DNA of 64,000 nucleotides from Nitratireductor aquimarinus (GTDB taxonomy: Bacteria; Pseudomonadota; Alphaproteobacteria; Rhizobiales; Rhizobiaceae). Under the pieces are notes generated by a model, which saw only the letters and a program-made list of their open reading frames with translations, did not search any database and was not told the origin of the DNA. This document shows, one piece after another, positions 40,826 to 50,524 of the stretch (the first letter of the stretch is position 1; every line of letters begins with the position of its first letter). The DNA lies in contig NZ_CP177239.1 in NCBI RefSeq assembly GCF_046773475.1, positions 1,240,001 to 1,304,000 of the forward strand. Reading direction: 5' to 3'. Both the position numbers and the translations under genes were made by a program.

Positions 40826-41155
40826 GATAATTCCCAGATTTGCGTGATTTCTCGTTTTGAGAGATGCCGGCGATCTTGGAGGTTTTATGAAGATTGGCAA
40901 GGGCTGTGCCGAGGCGCATTCTGTTTTTTCGCGCGCGCAATCATTGATTGCGGTGCGGCTATTGGGCAGTAAGCAATCTGTTAACTGCGTTTGTTTCGCT
41001 TTTTCTAACCAATCCCGCCCACTGTCACCCCTGGGACAAGAAATGGTGGGCCGCCCTTCAAAGCCGGCAGTTGAGCATTGTGCACGTGGAAGCGGGCCGT
41101 TAGGTTCGCGCGCGCCGGTTGAGGGCTGTTCCAACGAAACGGATTGCCGATTTCC

Positions 41156-42361
41156 ATGCGGGTAATCGAACTTTACATCATGCGCCGTACCTTCGCGCTG
41201 TTCGCAGCCGCGTTGCTGTGGGTGCTCGCGCTGGTGTGGACCACCCAGGTCCTGAACCGCATCGACCTTGTGACCGATAGCGGCCAGTCGGCCGGCACGT
41301 TCTTCATGGTCGCCGCCCTTGTCCTGCCTGCCGTCATTCCCATCGTGATCCCCTTCGCGCTCGGCATTGCCGTGGCGCAGACGCTCGCCACCATGAATTC
41401 CGATTCGGAACTGGTCGTCATCAATGCGTCGGGCGCGCCGCGCGCCACCATCATCCGGCCGATCCTGATCATCGCCATCGGCGCCAGCGTTGCATCCTTC
41501 CTGATCAACAACACGGTTGAGCCCGCGTCCCGCCAGGCCTTTCGCACGCTGCTTGCCAATGCCCGCGCCGACCTGATCACCACGGTTCTTCAGGAAGGCA
41601 GCTTCCAGAAAGTGGATGACGGTCTCTTCGTTCAGGTATCGGAACGCCTTCCCAACGGTCTTCTGGGCGGAATTTTCGTCGCCGATTCGCGCGAAGAGAA
41701 CACCAAGCTCATTTATCATGCGCGCACAGGTGCTGCCGTTGAACGCGATGGCGGCTCCATTCTGGTCATGCAGGACGGCATGGTGCAGCGGCAGTCGGCG
41801 AATGGCGACGTCTCGACGATCCGCTTTGATTCCTACGCCTTCGACCTCTCGCAGTTTTCCAGCAGCGGCGGCGGTGAACCCACCCTGCACCCCAAGGACC
41901 GTTCCCTCGCCTTCCTCCTGAATCCCGACCCGGACGACCAGTTCTACAAGAAGTCGCCACAGATCTTCCGGGCGGAACTTCACATGCGCTTCTCCGAATG
42001 GCTCTACCCGCTGGTCTTCGCCATGATCGGGCTGGCCGTGGCCGGCGATGCGCGCTCCTTCCGCGAGGCCCGGCTGCACCCGATGGTGACCACGATGGTG
42101 ATCGCGCTGCTTGTGCGGTGGGTCGGGTTCTATTCGGGCACCGAGGCCGAAAGCTCGCGCGTTTTCTCCTTCGTGCTCTATGCCGCCCCGCTTTTGATGA
42201 TTGGCGTATGCGCATTCTTCATCTTCACAAATCGTGTGATGGAACTGCCGACACACTGGGTTGAGAAGCTCAACGCACGGACACAGAAACTGACCGAGGC
42301 AATGACCCGCCTTCGCATCAAGCTGGCCAGCAAGCGCTCGCCCGAAGGAGGTCGCGGATGA
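41156..42361 (+). CDS. lptF: LPS export permease LptF
   Basis: A 401 aa inner-membrane subunit of the LptB2FG ABC transporter that pulls LPS out of the membrane. Six helices in the order 3+3 flank a periplasmic beta-jellyroll (about 125-265). The start MRVIELYIMRRTFALFAAAL is typical; a TTG at 41144 is a possible earlier start. It overlaps lptG by 4 nt and is followed by lptD in the same direction. Confidence 0.95.
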   Translation: MRVIELYIMRRTFALFAAALLWVLALVWTTQVLNRIDLVTDSGQSAGTFFMVAALVLPAVIPIVIPFALGIAVAQTLATMNSDSELVVINASGAPRATIIRPILIIAIGASVASFLINNTVEPASRQAFRTLLANARADLITTVLQEGSFQKVDDGLFVQVSERLPNGLLGGIFVADSREENTKLIYHARTGAAVERDGGSILVMQDGMVQRQSANGDVSTIRFDSYAFDLSQFSSSGGGEPTLHPKDRSLAFLLNPDPDDQFYKKSPQIFRAELHMRFSEWLYPLVFAMIGLAVAGDARSFREARLHPMVTTMVIALLVRWVGFYSGTEAESSRVFSFVLYAAPLLMIGVCAFFIFTNRVMELPTHWVEKLNARTQKLTEAMTRLRIKLASKRSPEGGRG

Positions 42362-43443
42362 TCGGCCTGACACTTGGCGGCTATTTCTTCCGCCGCTACG
42401 CCTCGATTGCAGCCTGGAACTTTTTCGGCATCGGTCTTCTGATCTTCATCGTGACCTTTGCCGAGGTTTCGAGCCGCTCGGCGGGATTGCCGGGCTACAC
42501 GCCGCAATGGGCTTTTTCGCTGGCCGCGCTGCAGACACCGATCATCCTTTTGCAGGCGATCCCCTTCATCGGTCTGATTGCGGCCATGGCCACGCTCATC
42601 AGTCTCAACCGCAAGTATGAGCTTGTGGTGGCGCGTGCGGCGGGCGTTTCAGCCTGGCAGTTCCTCACGCCCATCGCATTCGGCTCCTTCGTTTTCGGCG
42701 TGATCGCCGTTGCCGCGCTGAACCCGCTGGCAGCCAACGGCTTTGCCCAAGCGCAGCTTGTCGAGGCCGAGGTGCGCGGGGCAAAGAGCACAACCAATTC
42801 CGAAGCCGAACAGTGGCTCAAACAGCGTACGGGCAATGAGGAAACCATCATCGGTTCCACCTCTGTCCTCAGCGGCGGGCAGACCCTGATTCGCCCGACT
42901 TTCTTCCGAATCGATGCCGATGGACGCATCTATGAGCGACTCGACGCCGAACGCGCATTTCTGCGCGATGGTTTCTGGGAATTGCAGGACGTGTCACGTC
43001 GCCGCGGTACCGCTGCGGCAGAACGTATCGCAACGCTGCAGATCGAAACGAATCTCCAGCCAGAATTCGTTGGCGAGCAGCTTGCGCGCCCTGAAGCGAC
43101 ATCCATCTATGCACTGCCTGGAAAGATCGAAGTCGCGCGCTCCTTCGGGCTCAAGGCAAACGCCTTTGCCACGCATTTTCATTCACTTGTAGTATTACCC
43201 CTCCTGCTCGTCGCCATGACGCTGATTGCCGCTACGGTATCCATGAGATTTACGCGAATGGGACAGTCAGCAACGGTGATTCTGGGTGGAATCCTCGCCG
43301 GCTTTCTGCTTTATGTGGTTTCGGTCCTGGTCAAGGCGTTCGGTAGCGCCGGAGTTGTACCTCCGGTTGTAGCTGCCTGGACGCCTGTGGTCGTGGCGAT
43401 GTTCTATGGGGTGACTTTCCTATTGTACAAGGAGGACGGTTAG
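42358..43443 (+). CDS. lptG: LPS export permease LptG
   Basis: A 361 aa partner of LptF with the same 3+3 helix layout and central periplasmic domain. Visible helices include FFGIGLLIFIVTFAEVS and the C-terminal GQSATVILGGILAGFLLYVV. It overlaps lptF by 4 nt and shares one base with the lptD start. Confidence 0.95.
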   Translation: MIGLTLGGYFFRRYASIAAWNFFGIGLLIFIVTFAEVSSRSAGLPGYTPQWAFSLAALQTPIILLQAIPFIGLIAAMATLISLNRKYELVVARAAGVSAWQFLTPIAFGSFVFGVIAVAALNPLAANGFAQAQLVEAEVRGAKSTTNSEAEQWLKQRTGNEETIIGSTSVLSGGQTLIRPTFFRIDADGRIYERLDAERAFLRDGFWELQDVSRRRGTAAAERIATLQIETNLQPEFVGEQLARPEATSIYALPGKIEVARSFGLKANAFATHFHSLVVLPLLLVAMTLIAATVSMRFTRMGQSATVILGGILAGFLLYVVSVLVKAFGSAGVVPPVVAAWTPVVVAMFYGVTFLLYKEDG

Positions 43444-45842
43444 TGGGGGTTTCGGCAAACAGAGCCGGCATGTCCGCACGGTTAGCGCATTTGATGGGCG
43501 CGACCGCGTTGGCGACCTTGTGCACCTATGCATTGCTTCCGCAGGTCACTGCCCTGGCGCAGACCGGCGGGCTGGACGTATCGGACCTTCCGCAAGACGC
43601 ACAGATGCTGCTGACGGCGGACAATCTCATTTACGACAACGATCAGAGCACGATCACTGCCGCCGGCGGTGTGCAGATCGAATATGCCGGAAACAATCTC
43701 GTTGCAGACCGGGTCGTCTATGACCGGGCAACGTCCCGCGTTGTTGCGCGCGGCCGTGTGCAAATCATCGAGAAAGACGGCAACAAGATCTACGCAGACG
43801 AGATCGACGTCACGGACGACTTCCGCGACGGCTTCGTCAATGCGCTGCGCGTCGAGACTGTCGACAAGACCTATTTTGCCGCCGAGAGCGCCGAGCGCTC
43901 AGGCGGTCGGCTGACCACCTTCAACAATGGTGTCTACACCGCGTGCGAACCCTGCCGCGACAAACCCGGCAAACCGCCGATCTGGCAGATCAAGGCACAG
44001 AAGATCATCTGGAACGGTGAATCCAAGACAGTTCGTTTTGAGCGTTCGCGATTCGAATTCTTCGGCATGCCGATTGCCTACCTCCCCTATCTCGAGGTGG
44101 CGGACCCGACGGTGAAGCGCAAAACGGGCTTCCTGATTCCTAGCGCTTCATACAATGACGAGCTCGGCTTCGGCGTCAGCGTTCCCTATTACCTTGCGCT
44201 CTCGCCTACGTATGACCTTACGGTAACAGGCACCTACTATACGAATCAGGGCTTCCTTGGCGAAGCCGAGTGGCGTCAGCGTTTCGACAACGGCCAGTAC
44301 AGCGTCAAGATTGCCGGCATCAAGCAGCAGGACCCCGAGGCCTGGAGCCCGAACACGGTCAATGGCAGCGAAGACGGCCGCGGCATGATCGGCTCCAAGG
44401 GCCAGTTCCGCGTCAATCCGCGCTGGACCTTCGGCTGGGACGTGCTTGCGCAGACCGACAAGAACTTCTCGCGCACCTATGGCATCGGCGGGTTCTCGGA
44501 CACTGTTCAGACATCCCAGCTTTATCTGACCGGCCTTGATGACCGGAACTTCTTCGACCTGCGCGCCTACCATTTCGACATTCAGGAAGACGTTCTGGAC
44601 TCGTCACCGAGATCGCGTGACGATCAGCAGCCCTGGGTTCTGCCGACCTTTGACTATTCCTATACACCGGACATGTCGGTGGCTGGCGGCGAACTCAATC
44701 TCGATATCAATGTTCAGAACATCTATCGTGATCAGCTGAGCCTCAACAAGGTCAACGGCATCAACCCGAACGACACGTCACGCATCGACGGTATGGATGG
44801 GCTTGCCAGCCGCATGACCGCCGAAGCCGAGTGGAAGCGCTCTTTCGTCACGTCGGGCGGTCTCGTCGTGACCCCGCTTCTGCAGGCCCGTGGCGACGCG
44901 ATCTATACCGATTATGATGCCACCACGGTCAATGGCATCACCAGCTTCGAGCTGAATGGCACCCCGGTCGGCAGCGATATGCGCTCCTCCTACTATCGCT
45001 ACATGGCGACGGCAGGTCTGGAAGCGCGCTGGCCGATCCTTTTCTCGACCACGAGCGCCAGCCACGTGCTGGAACCCGTGGCGCAGATCTTCGTCCGGCC
45101 CGACGCTCCCTATCAGGACAAGCTCGGCATTCCGAACGAAGATGCGCAGTCGCTCGTGTTCGACGCGACGACGCTGTTCGAGCGTGACAAGTTCTCCGGC
45201 TATGACCGCATTGAGGGTGGTACGCGCGCCAATGTCGGCATCCGCTACTCCGGCAGTTTCGCCAATGGCTGGACTGCTCAGGGCCTCTTCGGTCAGTCCT
45301 ACCAGATTGCCGGCGCGAACCCCTATGCGGCTCCTGATCTGGTCAATGTCGGCGCCTATTCCGGCCTTGAGACGGACGTCTCCGACTTTGTCGGCATGAT
45401 CGGTTTCGCCAGCCCGGGCGGCTTTGCATTCTCCGCCGGTGCACGGTTCGACGAGGAGACCTTCGACGTACGCCGTACCGACCTGAAGACCGCCGCCACC
45501 GTTGGCGCTGTCACCGGTTCGTTGCAGTACGCCTATATCGAAGCTCAGCCACAATACGGGTTTGAAACCGACCGACAGGAAGTGACGGGCGTCGCGAGGA
45601 TCAAGTTCGACGAGAACTGGAGCGGTTTTGCTTCGGGCACTTACGACATCGAGAGCGAGACGGTCGTCAAGAACGACTACGGGTTCTCCTATGGCGATGA
45701 GTGCTTCATCTATTCGATGACCTATTCGCGCAGCGAAAACCGCGTGACCAAGGAAACCGACCATTCGTTCGGCTTCCGCGTGTCGCTGCGCACCATCGGC
45801 GATTTCGGCACCAGCAGCGGCGACTTCGGTTCGAGCTTCTGA
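43443..45842 (+). CDS. lptD: LPS assembly outer-membrane protein LptD
   Basis: A 799 aa beta-barrel that inserts LPS in the outer leaflet. A signal region (ATALATLCTYALLPQVTALA) is followed by the LptA/OstA-like jellyroll (LTADNLIYDNDQSTITAAGG at about 56-75) and a long barrel (ADPTVKRKTGFLIPSASYND onward). GTG 43443 overlaps the lptG stop; ATG 43470 is an alternative. It forms one line with lptF, lptG and the SurA-like chaperone. Confidence 0.95.
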   Translation: MGVSANRAGMSARLAHLMGATALATLCTYALLPQVTALAQTGGLDVSDLPQDAQMLLTADNLIYDNDQSTITAAGGVQIEYAGNNLVADRVVYDRATSRVVARGRVQIIEKDGNKIYADEIDVTDDFRDGFVNALRVETVDKTYFAAESAERSGGRLTTFNNGVYTACEPCRDKPGKPPIWQIKAQKIIWNGESKTVRFERSRFEFFGMPIAYLPYLEVADPTVKRKTGFLIPSASYNDELGFGVSVPYYLALSPTYDLTVTGTYYTNQGFLGEAEWRQRFDNGQYSVKIAGIKQQDPEAWSPNTVNGSEDGRGMIGSKGQFRVNPRWTFGWDVLAQTDKNFSRTYGIGGFSDTVQTSQLYLTGLDDRNFFDLRAYHFDIQEDVLDSSPRSRDDQQPWVLPTFDYSYTPDMSVAGGELNLDINVQNIYRDQLSLNKVNGINPNDTSRIDGMDGLASRMTAEAEWKRSFVTSGGLVVTPLLQARGDAIYTDYDATTVNGITSFELNGTPVGSDMRSSYYRYMATAGLEARWPILFSTTSASHVLEPVAQIFVRPDAPYQDKLGIPNEDAQSLVFDATTLFERDKFSGYDRIEGGTRANVGIRYSGSFANGWTAQGLFGQSYQIAGANPYAAPDLVNVGAYSGLETDVSDFVGMIGFASPGGFAFSAGARFDEETFDVRRTDLKTAATVGAVTGSLQYAYIEAQPQYGFETDRQEVTGVARIKFDENWSGFASGTYDIESETVVKNDYGFSYGDECFIYSMTYSRSENRVTKETDHSFGFRVSLRTIGDFGTSSGDFGSSF

Positions 45843-45861
45843 GGCTGTGAGCCTTTGAACA

Positions 45862-45891
45862 GGCAGGCCGGGAGCTTCGCTTCCGGCCTCA
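45862..45891 (+). terminator. Hairpin after lptD
   Basis: CAGGCCGG ... CCGGCCT around AGCTTCGCTT forms a G/C stem followed by CATTT. It could partly end transcription before the SurA-like gene. Confidence 0.5.
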
Positions 45892-46025
45892 TTTGGACAT
45901 GACCTCCCCTAAAGTCATGATTTTGCCCCAGGCTGGCGGATAAAACGGTCCAAGGGACTGTAGCTCCAGTGCATTTGCTGTTATCCCAGACGCAATTGCG
46001 GGGTGCAAAAGTGAGAAATGTGACG

Positions 46026-46961
46026 ATGTTTAGCAATTGCAGGCGTATTGTGCGCGCGAGCGTGTTGACGTTGGCCGTGGCGACGGCAATGCCCATTCTC
46101 GGCGGTACCAGTGCCATGGCGACCGAAATTCGCTATGTGGTCAACAATCTTCCGGTGACCAGCTACGATATCGACCGGCGCGTCGCATTTCTGCGACTGC
46201 AGCGCGAGGGTGGCAATCTGCGCCAGAAAGCCACCGATCAGATGATCGAGCAGACGCTCAAGCTGCAGGAAATGCAGCGGCGCAACATCAACATCCCCAA
46301 AGAGATGGTGGATCAGGCCTATCAGCGCTTCGCCAGCGGAAACCGGATGACCACCAGCCAGTTGAACCAGGTGATGGCGCAGTCGGGCGTGACGGCAGCG
46401 CACTTCAAGGATTTCATCCGTTCGCAGATCGGCTGGAGCCGCGTCATGCAGGCGCGCAACAGCTCTTCCGGCGGCATGAGCGAGCAGGATGTTGTCGCCA
46501 AGATGCTTCAGCAGGGTGGCAACAAACCGAGCGCGACCGAATACATGCTTCAGCAGGTCATCTTCGTCGTTCCGTCTGCCGAGCGCTCGAAGTTACTTGG
46601 CAAGCGCCAGCGCGAGGCACAGGCGCTGCGTGGCCGCTTCCGGGGCTGCGATTCGACCCGTGAGTTCGCCAAGGGGCTGATCGACGTGACCGTGCGTGAC
46701 CTTGGCCGTATTCTTGAACCGGAGCTGCCGGGCGACTGGAAAGACCAGATCAAGAAGACGTCCCCCGGCAACGCCACCGGCGTGCGCACGACAGAGCGCG
46801 GCGTCGAGTTCATCGGCGTTTGCAGCACGCGCGAAGTTTCCGACGACCGTGTCGCTCAGATGATGTTCCAGAGTGAAGGCTCGGGCGGCGAGGACATGGA
46901 AAAGGCCTCGCAGGAATATCTCGCCGAGCTGCGCAAGAACGCGCGCATCACCAAGCGCTGA
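46026..46961 (+). CDS. SurA-like periplasmic chaperone / peptidyl-prolyl isomerase
   Basis: A 311 aa exported protein. A signal peptide (RRIVRASVLTLAVATAMPIL ... SAMA) is followed by a SurA N-terminal chaperone domain (IRYVVNNLPVTSYDIDRRVA; QMIEQTLKLQEMQRRNINIP) and a degenerate parvulin-like part (EYMLQQVIFVVPSA ... VRTTERGVEFIGVCSTREVS). It should escort barrel proteins such as LptD. ATG 46026 is chosen; GTG 46011 and an earlier ATG are possible. The order lptD-surA-pdxA-rsmA matches enterobacteria. Confidence 0.85.
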   Translation: MFSNCRRIVRASVLTLAVATAMPILGGTSAMATEIRYVVNNLPVTSYDIDRRVAFLRLQREGGNLRQKATDQMIEQTLKLQEMQRRNINIPKEMVDQAYQRFASGNRMTTSQLNQVMAQSGVTAAHFKDFIRSQIGWSRVMQARNSSSGGMSEQDVVAKMLQQGGNKPSATEYMLQQVIFVVPSAERSKLLGKRQREAQALRGRFRGCDSTREFAKGLIDVTVRDLGRILEPELPGDWKDQIKKTSPGNATGVRTTERGVEFIGVCSTREVSDDRVAQMMFQSEGSGGEDMEKASQEYLAELRKNARITKR

Positions 46962-46970
46962 TTGTTCTTC

Positions 46971-47000
46971 ATGAGCCCGGCCTTGCCGGGCTCATCTTTC
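46971..47000 (+). terminator. Intrinsic terminator after the SurA-like gene
   Basis: ATGAGCCCGGC, TT, GCCGGGCTCAT followed by CTTTCTT. A strong stem with a modest T tract. Confidence 0.75.
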
Positions 47001-47028
47001 TTCGACCCTAGATCCAACGAGGTGGCTC

Positions 47029-48039
47029 TTGCGCCCGCTCGCGCTCAGCATTGGCGATCCGTCCGGAATCGGCCCGGAGGTCATTCTTCAGGCCTGGCTT
47101 CGGCGCGACCAGGATAAGCTGTCGCCCTTCTATGTTCTCGGCGACCCTGCCCTTCTGGCCGCACGCGCGCGCCATCTGGGGCTCGACGTACCGCTGTGCG
47201 AGGCTGAGCCCGAGGCCGCAGAGAGCGCTTTTGACAATCGGCTGCCGGTCGCACCGCTCGAAAACCGTTTGACCGACAGCGCAGGCCAGCCCGAGACGGT
47301 GAATGCGGCGGGTGTCATCGAGGCCATATCACGCGCCGTGACGGATACGGTGGAAAGCCGTGCGGCGGCCGTGGTCACCGCGCCCATCGCCAAGAAGCCA
47401 CTCTATGATGCAGGCTTTCGTTTTCCGGGCCACACGGAGTTTCTGGGCCATCTGGCGGAGGAGCTGACCGGAAGGCCGGCCACGCCTGTCATGATGCTTG
47501 CAGGCCCCGATCTGCGGACCGTTCCGGTGACCGTTCATCAGGCGCTGGCAGGGGTTCCTGAAACCCTGACGCAGGCGCTCGTGGAAGAGATCGCGCGGAT
47601 CACGCATCGGGAGCTGCGTCAGCGCTTCGGCATAGCAGAACCGCGCCTTGCCATTGCCGGGCTCAACCCGCATGCCGGCGAAGGTGGGGCCATGGGCACG
47701 GAAGACCGTGACGTCATCGCGCCGGCGATCCACGCGCTTCAGGAAGACGGGATCAACGCATTCGGCCCCCTGCCCGCCGACACGATGTTTCACGCCCGCG
47801 CCCGCGCTGGCTATGACGCCGCACTTTGCATGTATCACGATCAGGCGCTGATCCCCGTGAAGACCATTGCCTTTGACGAGACGGTGAACGTCACGCTCGG
47901 CCTTCCCTTCATCCGCACATCGCCGGATCATGGCACGGCATTCGACATTGCCGGACGCGGCATTGCGCGACCCGACAGCCTGATTGCGGCGATCAGGCTT
48001 GCGCGCCGGCTCTCAGACAATACGGACACCATAAAATGA
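47029..48039 (+). CDS. pdxA: 4-hydroxythreonine-4-phosphate dehydrogenase
   Basis: A 336 aa enzyme of pyridoxal-phosphate synthesis. Visible: LALSIGDPSGIGPEVILQAW, VVTAPIAKKPLYDAGFRFPG, HTEFLGHLAEELTG, GLNPHAGEGGAMGTEDRDVI and MYHDQALIPVKTIAFDETVN. The start is TTG at 47029 after GAGGTGG. It overlaps rsmA by 4 nt. Confidence 0.95.
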   Translation: MRPLALSIGDPSGIGPEVILQAWLRRDQDKLSPFYVLGDPALLAARARHLGLDVPLCEAEPEAAESAFDNRLPVAPLENRLTDSAGQPETVNAAGVIEAISRAVTDTVESRAAAVVTAPIAKKPLYDAGFRFPGHTEFLGHLAEELTGRPATPVMMLAGPDLRTVPVTVHQALAGVPETLTQALVEEIARITHRELRQRFGIAEPRLAIAGLNPHAGEGGAMGTEDRDVIAPAIHALQEDGINAFGPLPADTMFHARARAGYDAALCMYHDQALIPVKTIAFDETVNVTLGLPFIRTSPDHGTAFDIAGRGIARPDSLIAAIRLARRLSDNTDTIK

Positions 48040-48881
48040 CGGCCGATGGCCTGCCACCACTCAGAGAGGTCATCGCCAGGCATGGCCTCGCCGCCAAGAA
48101 ATCGCTCGGCCAGAACTTTCTTCTGGATCTGAACCTGACGGCCAAGGTCGCCCGGGCTGCGGGCGATCTTGAAGGCGCGACGGTGATCGAGGTCGGCCCC
48201 GGACCGGGCGGTCTGACGCGCGCCCTGCTGATGGCCGGCGCAGAACGCGTGATCGCCATCGAACGTGACGAGCGCTGTCTCGATGCGCTGGCGGAGATTG
48301 CCGCGCACTATCCGGGCCGGCTCGACGTGGTGAATGGCGACGCCATGGAAACGGACTTCTCAGCCCTCGCCCCGGAGGCGCACGGCAAGGTGCGGATTGT
48401 CGCCAACCTGCCCTACAATATCGGAACGGAGCTTCTCGTACGCTGGCTGACGCCCGACGCATGGCCGCCCTTCTACGCCTCGATGACGCTGATGTTCCAG
48501 CGCGAAGTGGCGCAGCGCATCGTCGCCGAACCCGGCGACAAGGCCTATGGTCGGCTTGGCGTTCTGGCCGGCTGGCGCACCGTCTCCAAGATCGCCTTTG
48601 ACCTGCCTCCGCAGGCCTTTACGCCCCCGCCGAAAGTGACGTCGTCCGTGGTGCATATCGTGCCGCGCGCCGAGCCGCTGGCGGTCGAGCCCAAAAGGCT
48701 GGCGAAGATCACGGAAGCAGCCTTTGGCCAGCGCCGCAAGATGCTGCGCCAGAGCGTCAAATCGCTGGGTGGTGAAGCGCTTCTGGCGCGCGCAGGGATC
48801 GATGCGACGCGACGTGCGGAAACGCTCTCAGTGGCCGAATTCGTGGCGCTGGCCAACGCTTCCCAGACCGGTTCATCCTGA
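48036..48881 (+). CDS. rsmA: 16S rRNA dimethyladenosine transferase
   Basis: A 281 aa enzyme dimethylating two adjacent adenines near the 16S 3' end. Visible: KKSLGQNFLLDLNL, SAM motif EVGPGPGGLTRALL, the GDAMETDF strand and catalytic NLPYNIGTELLV. It overlaps pdxA by 4 nt. Confidence 0.97.
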   Translation: MTADGLPPLREVIARHGLAAKKSLGQNFLLDLNLTAKVARAAGDLEGATVIEVGPGPGGLTRALLMAGAERVIAIERDERCLDALAEIAAHYPGRLDVVNGDAMETDFSALAPEAHGKVRIVANLPYNIGTELLVRWLTPDAWPPFYASMTLMFQREVAQRIVAEPGDKAYGRLGVLAGWRTVSKIAFDLPPQAFTPPPKVTSSVVHIVPRAEPLAVEPKRLAKITEAAFGQRRKMLRQSVKSLGGEALLARAGIDATRRAETLSVAEFVALANASQTGSS

Positions 48882-48935
48882 CGGATTTTGCAGATGGTCG
48901 GGTAAGGCAGCCCGACCATGAAATGCAAATGAAGC

Positions 48936-49601
48936 TCAGTTGCCGTCCTCGCTGAGCAGGCCCGAAACGAAATCGAACAGGCCGGGGCGGCGGTCGCGCC
49001 GCAGGCGCTCTGCCTCTACGATGGAGCGCACCGACGAAAAGGCGTGATCGAGCTCTTCATTGATCACGACATAATCGTAATCCAGCCATTTCTCGATTTC
49101 CGTCCGCGCATTCTTCAGACGCGTCTGGATGATCTCGGGCGTATCCTCGGCGCGCCGCGTCAGACGGCCAAGCAGCTCCTTCATGCTGGGCGGCAGAATG
49201 AAGATGGAGACCACATCCCCACGCATTTTCTCGCGCAGCTGCTCCGCGCCCTGCCAGTCGATGTCGAACAGCATGTCGCGCCCCTCGGTCAGCGCCTTTT
49301 CGACAGGCGCGCGGGGGGTACCGTAGAAATTGCCGTGAACCTCGGCCCACTCCAGCAATTCGTCATTGTCGCGCATGATCTCGAATTCGCGCTGCGTCTT
49401 GAAGTGGTAGTGCACCCCTTCAATTTCGCTGGCGCGGCGGGGGCGCGTGGTAACGCTTACCGAAAGTTCAAACCCCTTCACCTCGGCCAGAAGCGTGCGT
49501 GCGATGGTCGACTTGCCTGCACCCGAAGGTGAAGACAGGACGAGCATAAGGCCGCGGCGCGCGACTTCGGTCGAAACGGCAGGAGACGTCTGCGAGGACA
49601 T
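48936..49601 (-). CDS. gmk: Guanylate kinase
   Basis: A 221 aa kinase phosphorylating GMP. P-loop LSSPSGAGKSTIARTLL (23-39), guanylate-binding VTTRPRRASEIEGVHYHF and DIDWQGAEQL. It lies after the YicC-like gene and converges with rsmA. Confidence 0.97.
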   Translation of the reverse strand: MSSQTSPAVSTEVARRGLMLVLSSPSGAGKSTIARTLLAEVKGFELSVSVTTRPRRASEIEGVHYHFKTQREFEIMRDNDELLEWAEVHGNFYGTPRAPVEKALTEGRDMLFDIDWQGAEQLREKMRGDVVSIFILPPSMKELLGRLTRRAEDTPEIIQTRLKNARTEIEKWLDYDYVVINEELDHAFSSVRSIVEAERLRRDRRPGLFDFVSGLLSEDGN

Positions 49602-49604
49602 GGT

Positions 49605-50495
49605 CTACTCCAGATTTTGGACCTGCTCGCGGAACTGATCGACGACGGCCTTTAATTCAAGGCCGATGGCCGTGACGGTTGTCGCGTTGGACTTTGAGCA
49701 AAGCGTGTTGGATTCGCGGTTGAACTCCTGACCGAGGAAGTCAAGCTTTCGACCTATGGGGCCGCCGGAGGCGATCAGAGCCCGGGCCGATGCGATATGT
49801 GCGCGCAAACGGTCGATCTCTTCACGGATATCCGCCTTGCCTGCAAGGATGGCGGCCTCGGCGTGGAGGCGGGCTTCATCGAAGCCGGTGGTCGCATCCA
49901 TGAGGCGGGCGACCTGCTCGCTCAGACGCTGGCGTATGGCCTCGGGCGAGCGGGAGGAATCATTTTCGACCTGATCGGTCAGCGTCTCGATGCGCGCCAC
50001 CTGGTCAAGCAGGATGCGTTCGAGCGCCGCGCCCTCATCCCGCCGCGCGCTCTCAAGGCTGACAAGCGCCTCATCGAAGGTCGAAAGAATGGCTTCATCG
50101 AGCGAGGCGCGAACCTCTTCATCCGCCACGGGATCGGCATAGTCGAGCACACCGCGCAGGCCCAGCAGCCCGTCTGCCGATGCAGGAGCAGCGCCGAACT
50201 GCTCGTGCAGGCGACCGGCCAGTTCTGCGAGCTCTTTCAGGAACTCTTCATCGACAACCGGGCGGCGCAGAGCGCCATTCTGCGTAAAATTCAGCGAAGC
50301 CTGCACATTGCCGCGCGAGAAGCGCTTCTGCAGACGCTGGCGCGCGCCCTGCTCGATCCGTTCAAAACCGGGAGGGAGGCGAAAGCGGGTTTCAAGGCTG
50401 CGCCCGTTTACCGATTTCAGCTCCCAGGCGATGCCACCGGCATCATGGTCGCGCGAAGCACGGGCAAAGCCCGTCATGCTTTGAAGCCTGCTCAT
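49605..50495 (-). CDS. YicC family protein
   Basis: A 296 aa protein with the YicC ends: MSRLQSMTGFARASRDHDAG at the start and KLDFLGQEFNRESNTLCSKS near the end. Members are endoribonucleases or RNase adaptors. It is 3 nt from gmk, the usual yicC-gmk neighbourhood. Confidence 0.93.
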   Translation of the reverse strand: MSRLQSMTGFARASRDHDAGGIAWELKSVNGRSLETRFRLPPGFERIEQGARQRLQKRFSRGNVQASLNFTQNGALRRPVVDEEFLKELAELAGRLHEQFGAAPASADGLLGLRGVLDYADPVADEEVRASLDEAILSTFDEALVSLESARRDEGAALERILLDQVARIETLTDQVENDSSRSPEAIRQRLSEQVARLMDATTGFDEARLHAEAAILAGKADIREEIDRLRAHIASARALIASGGPIGRKLDFLGQEFNRESNTLCSKSNATTVTAIGLELKAVVDQFREQVQNLE

Positions 50496-50524
50496 GCGTC
50501 CCCCTCTTCGCGCGACGGTCCGGC

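Noticed and set aside
40826..42373. Long upstream in-frame extension of pepA
   Set aside because: It is antisense to lptF and the residues are not protein-like; the conserved pepA start is at 40825.
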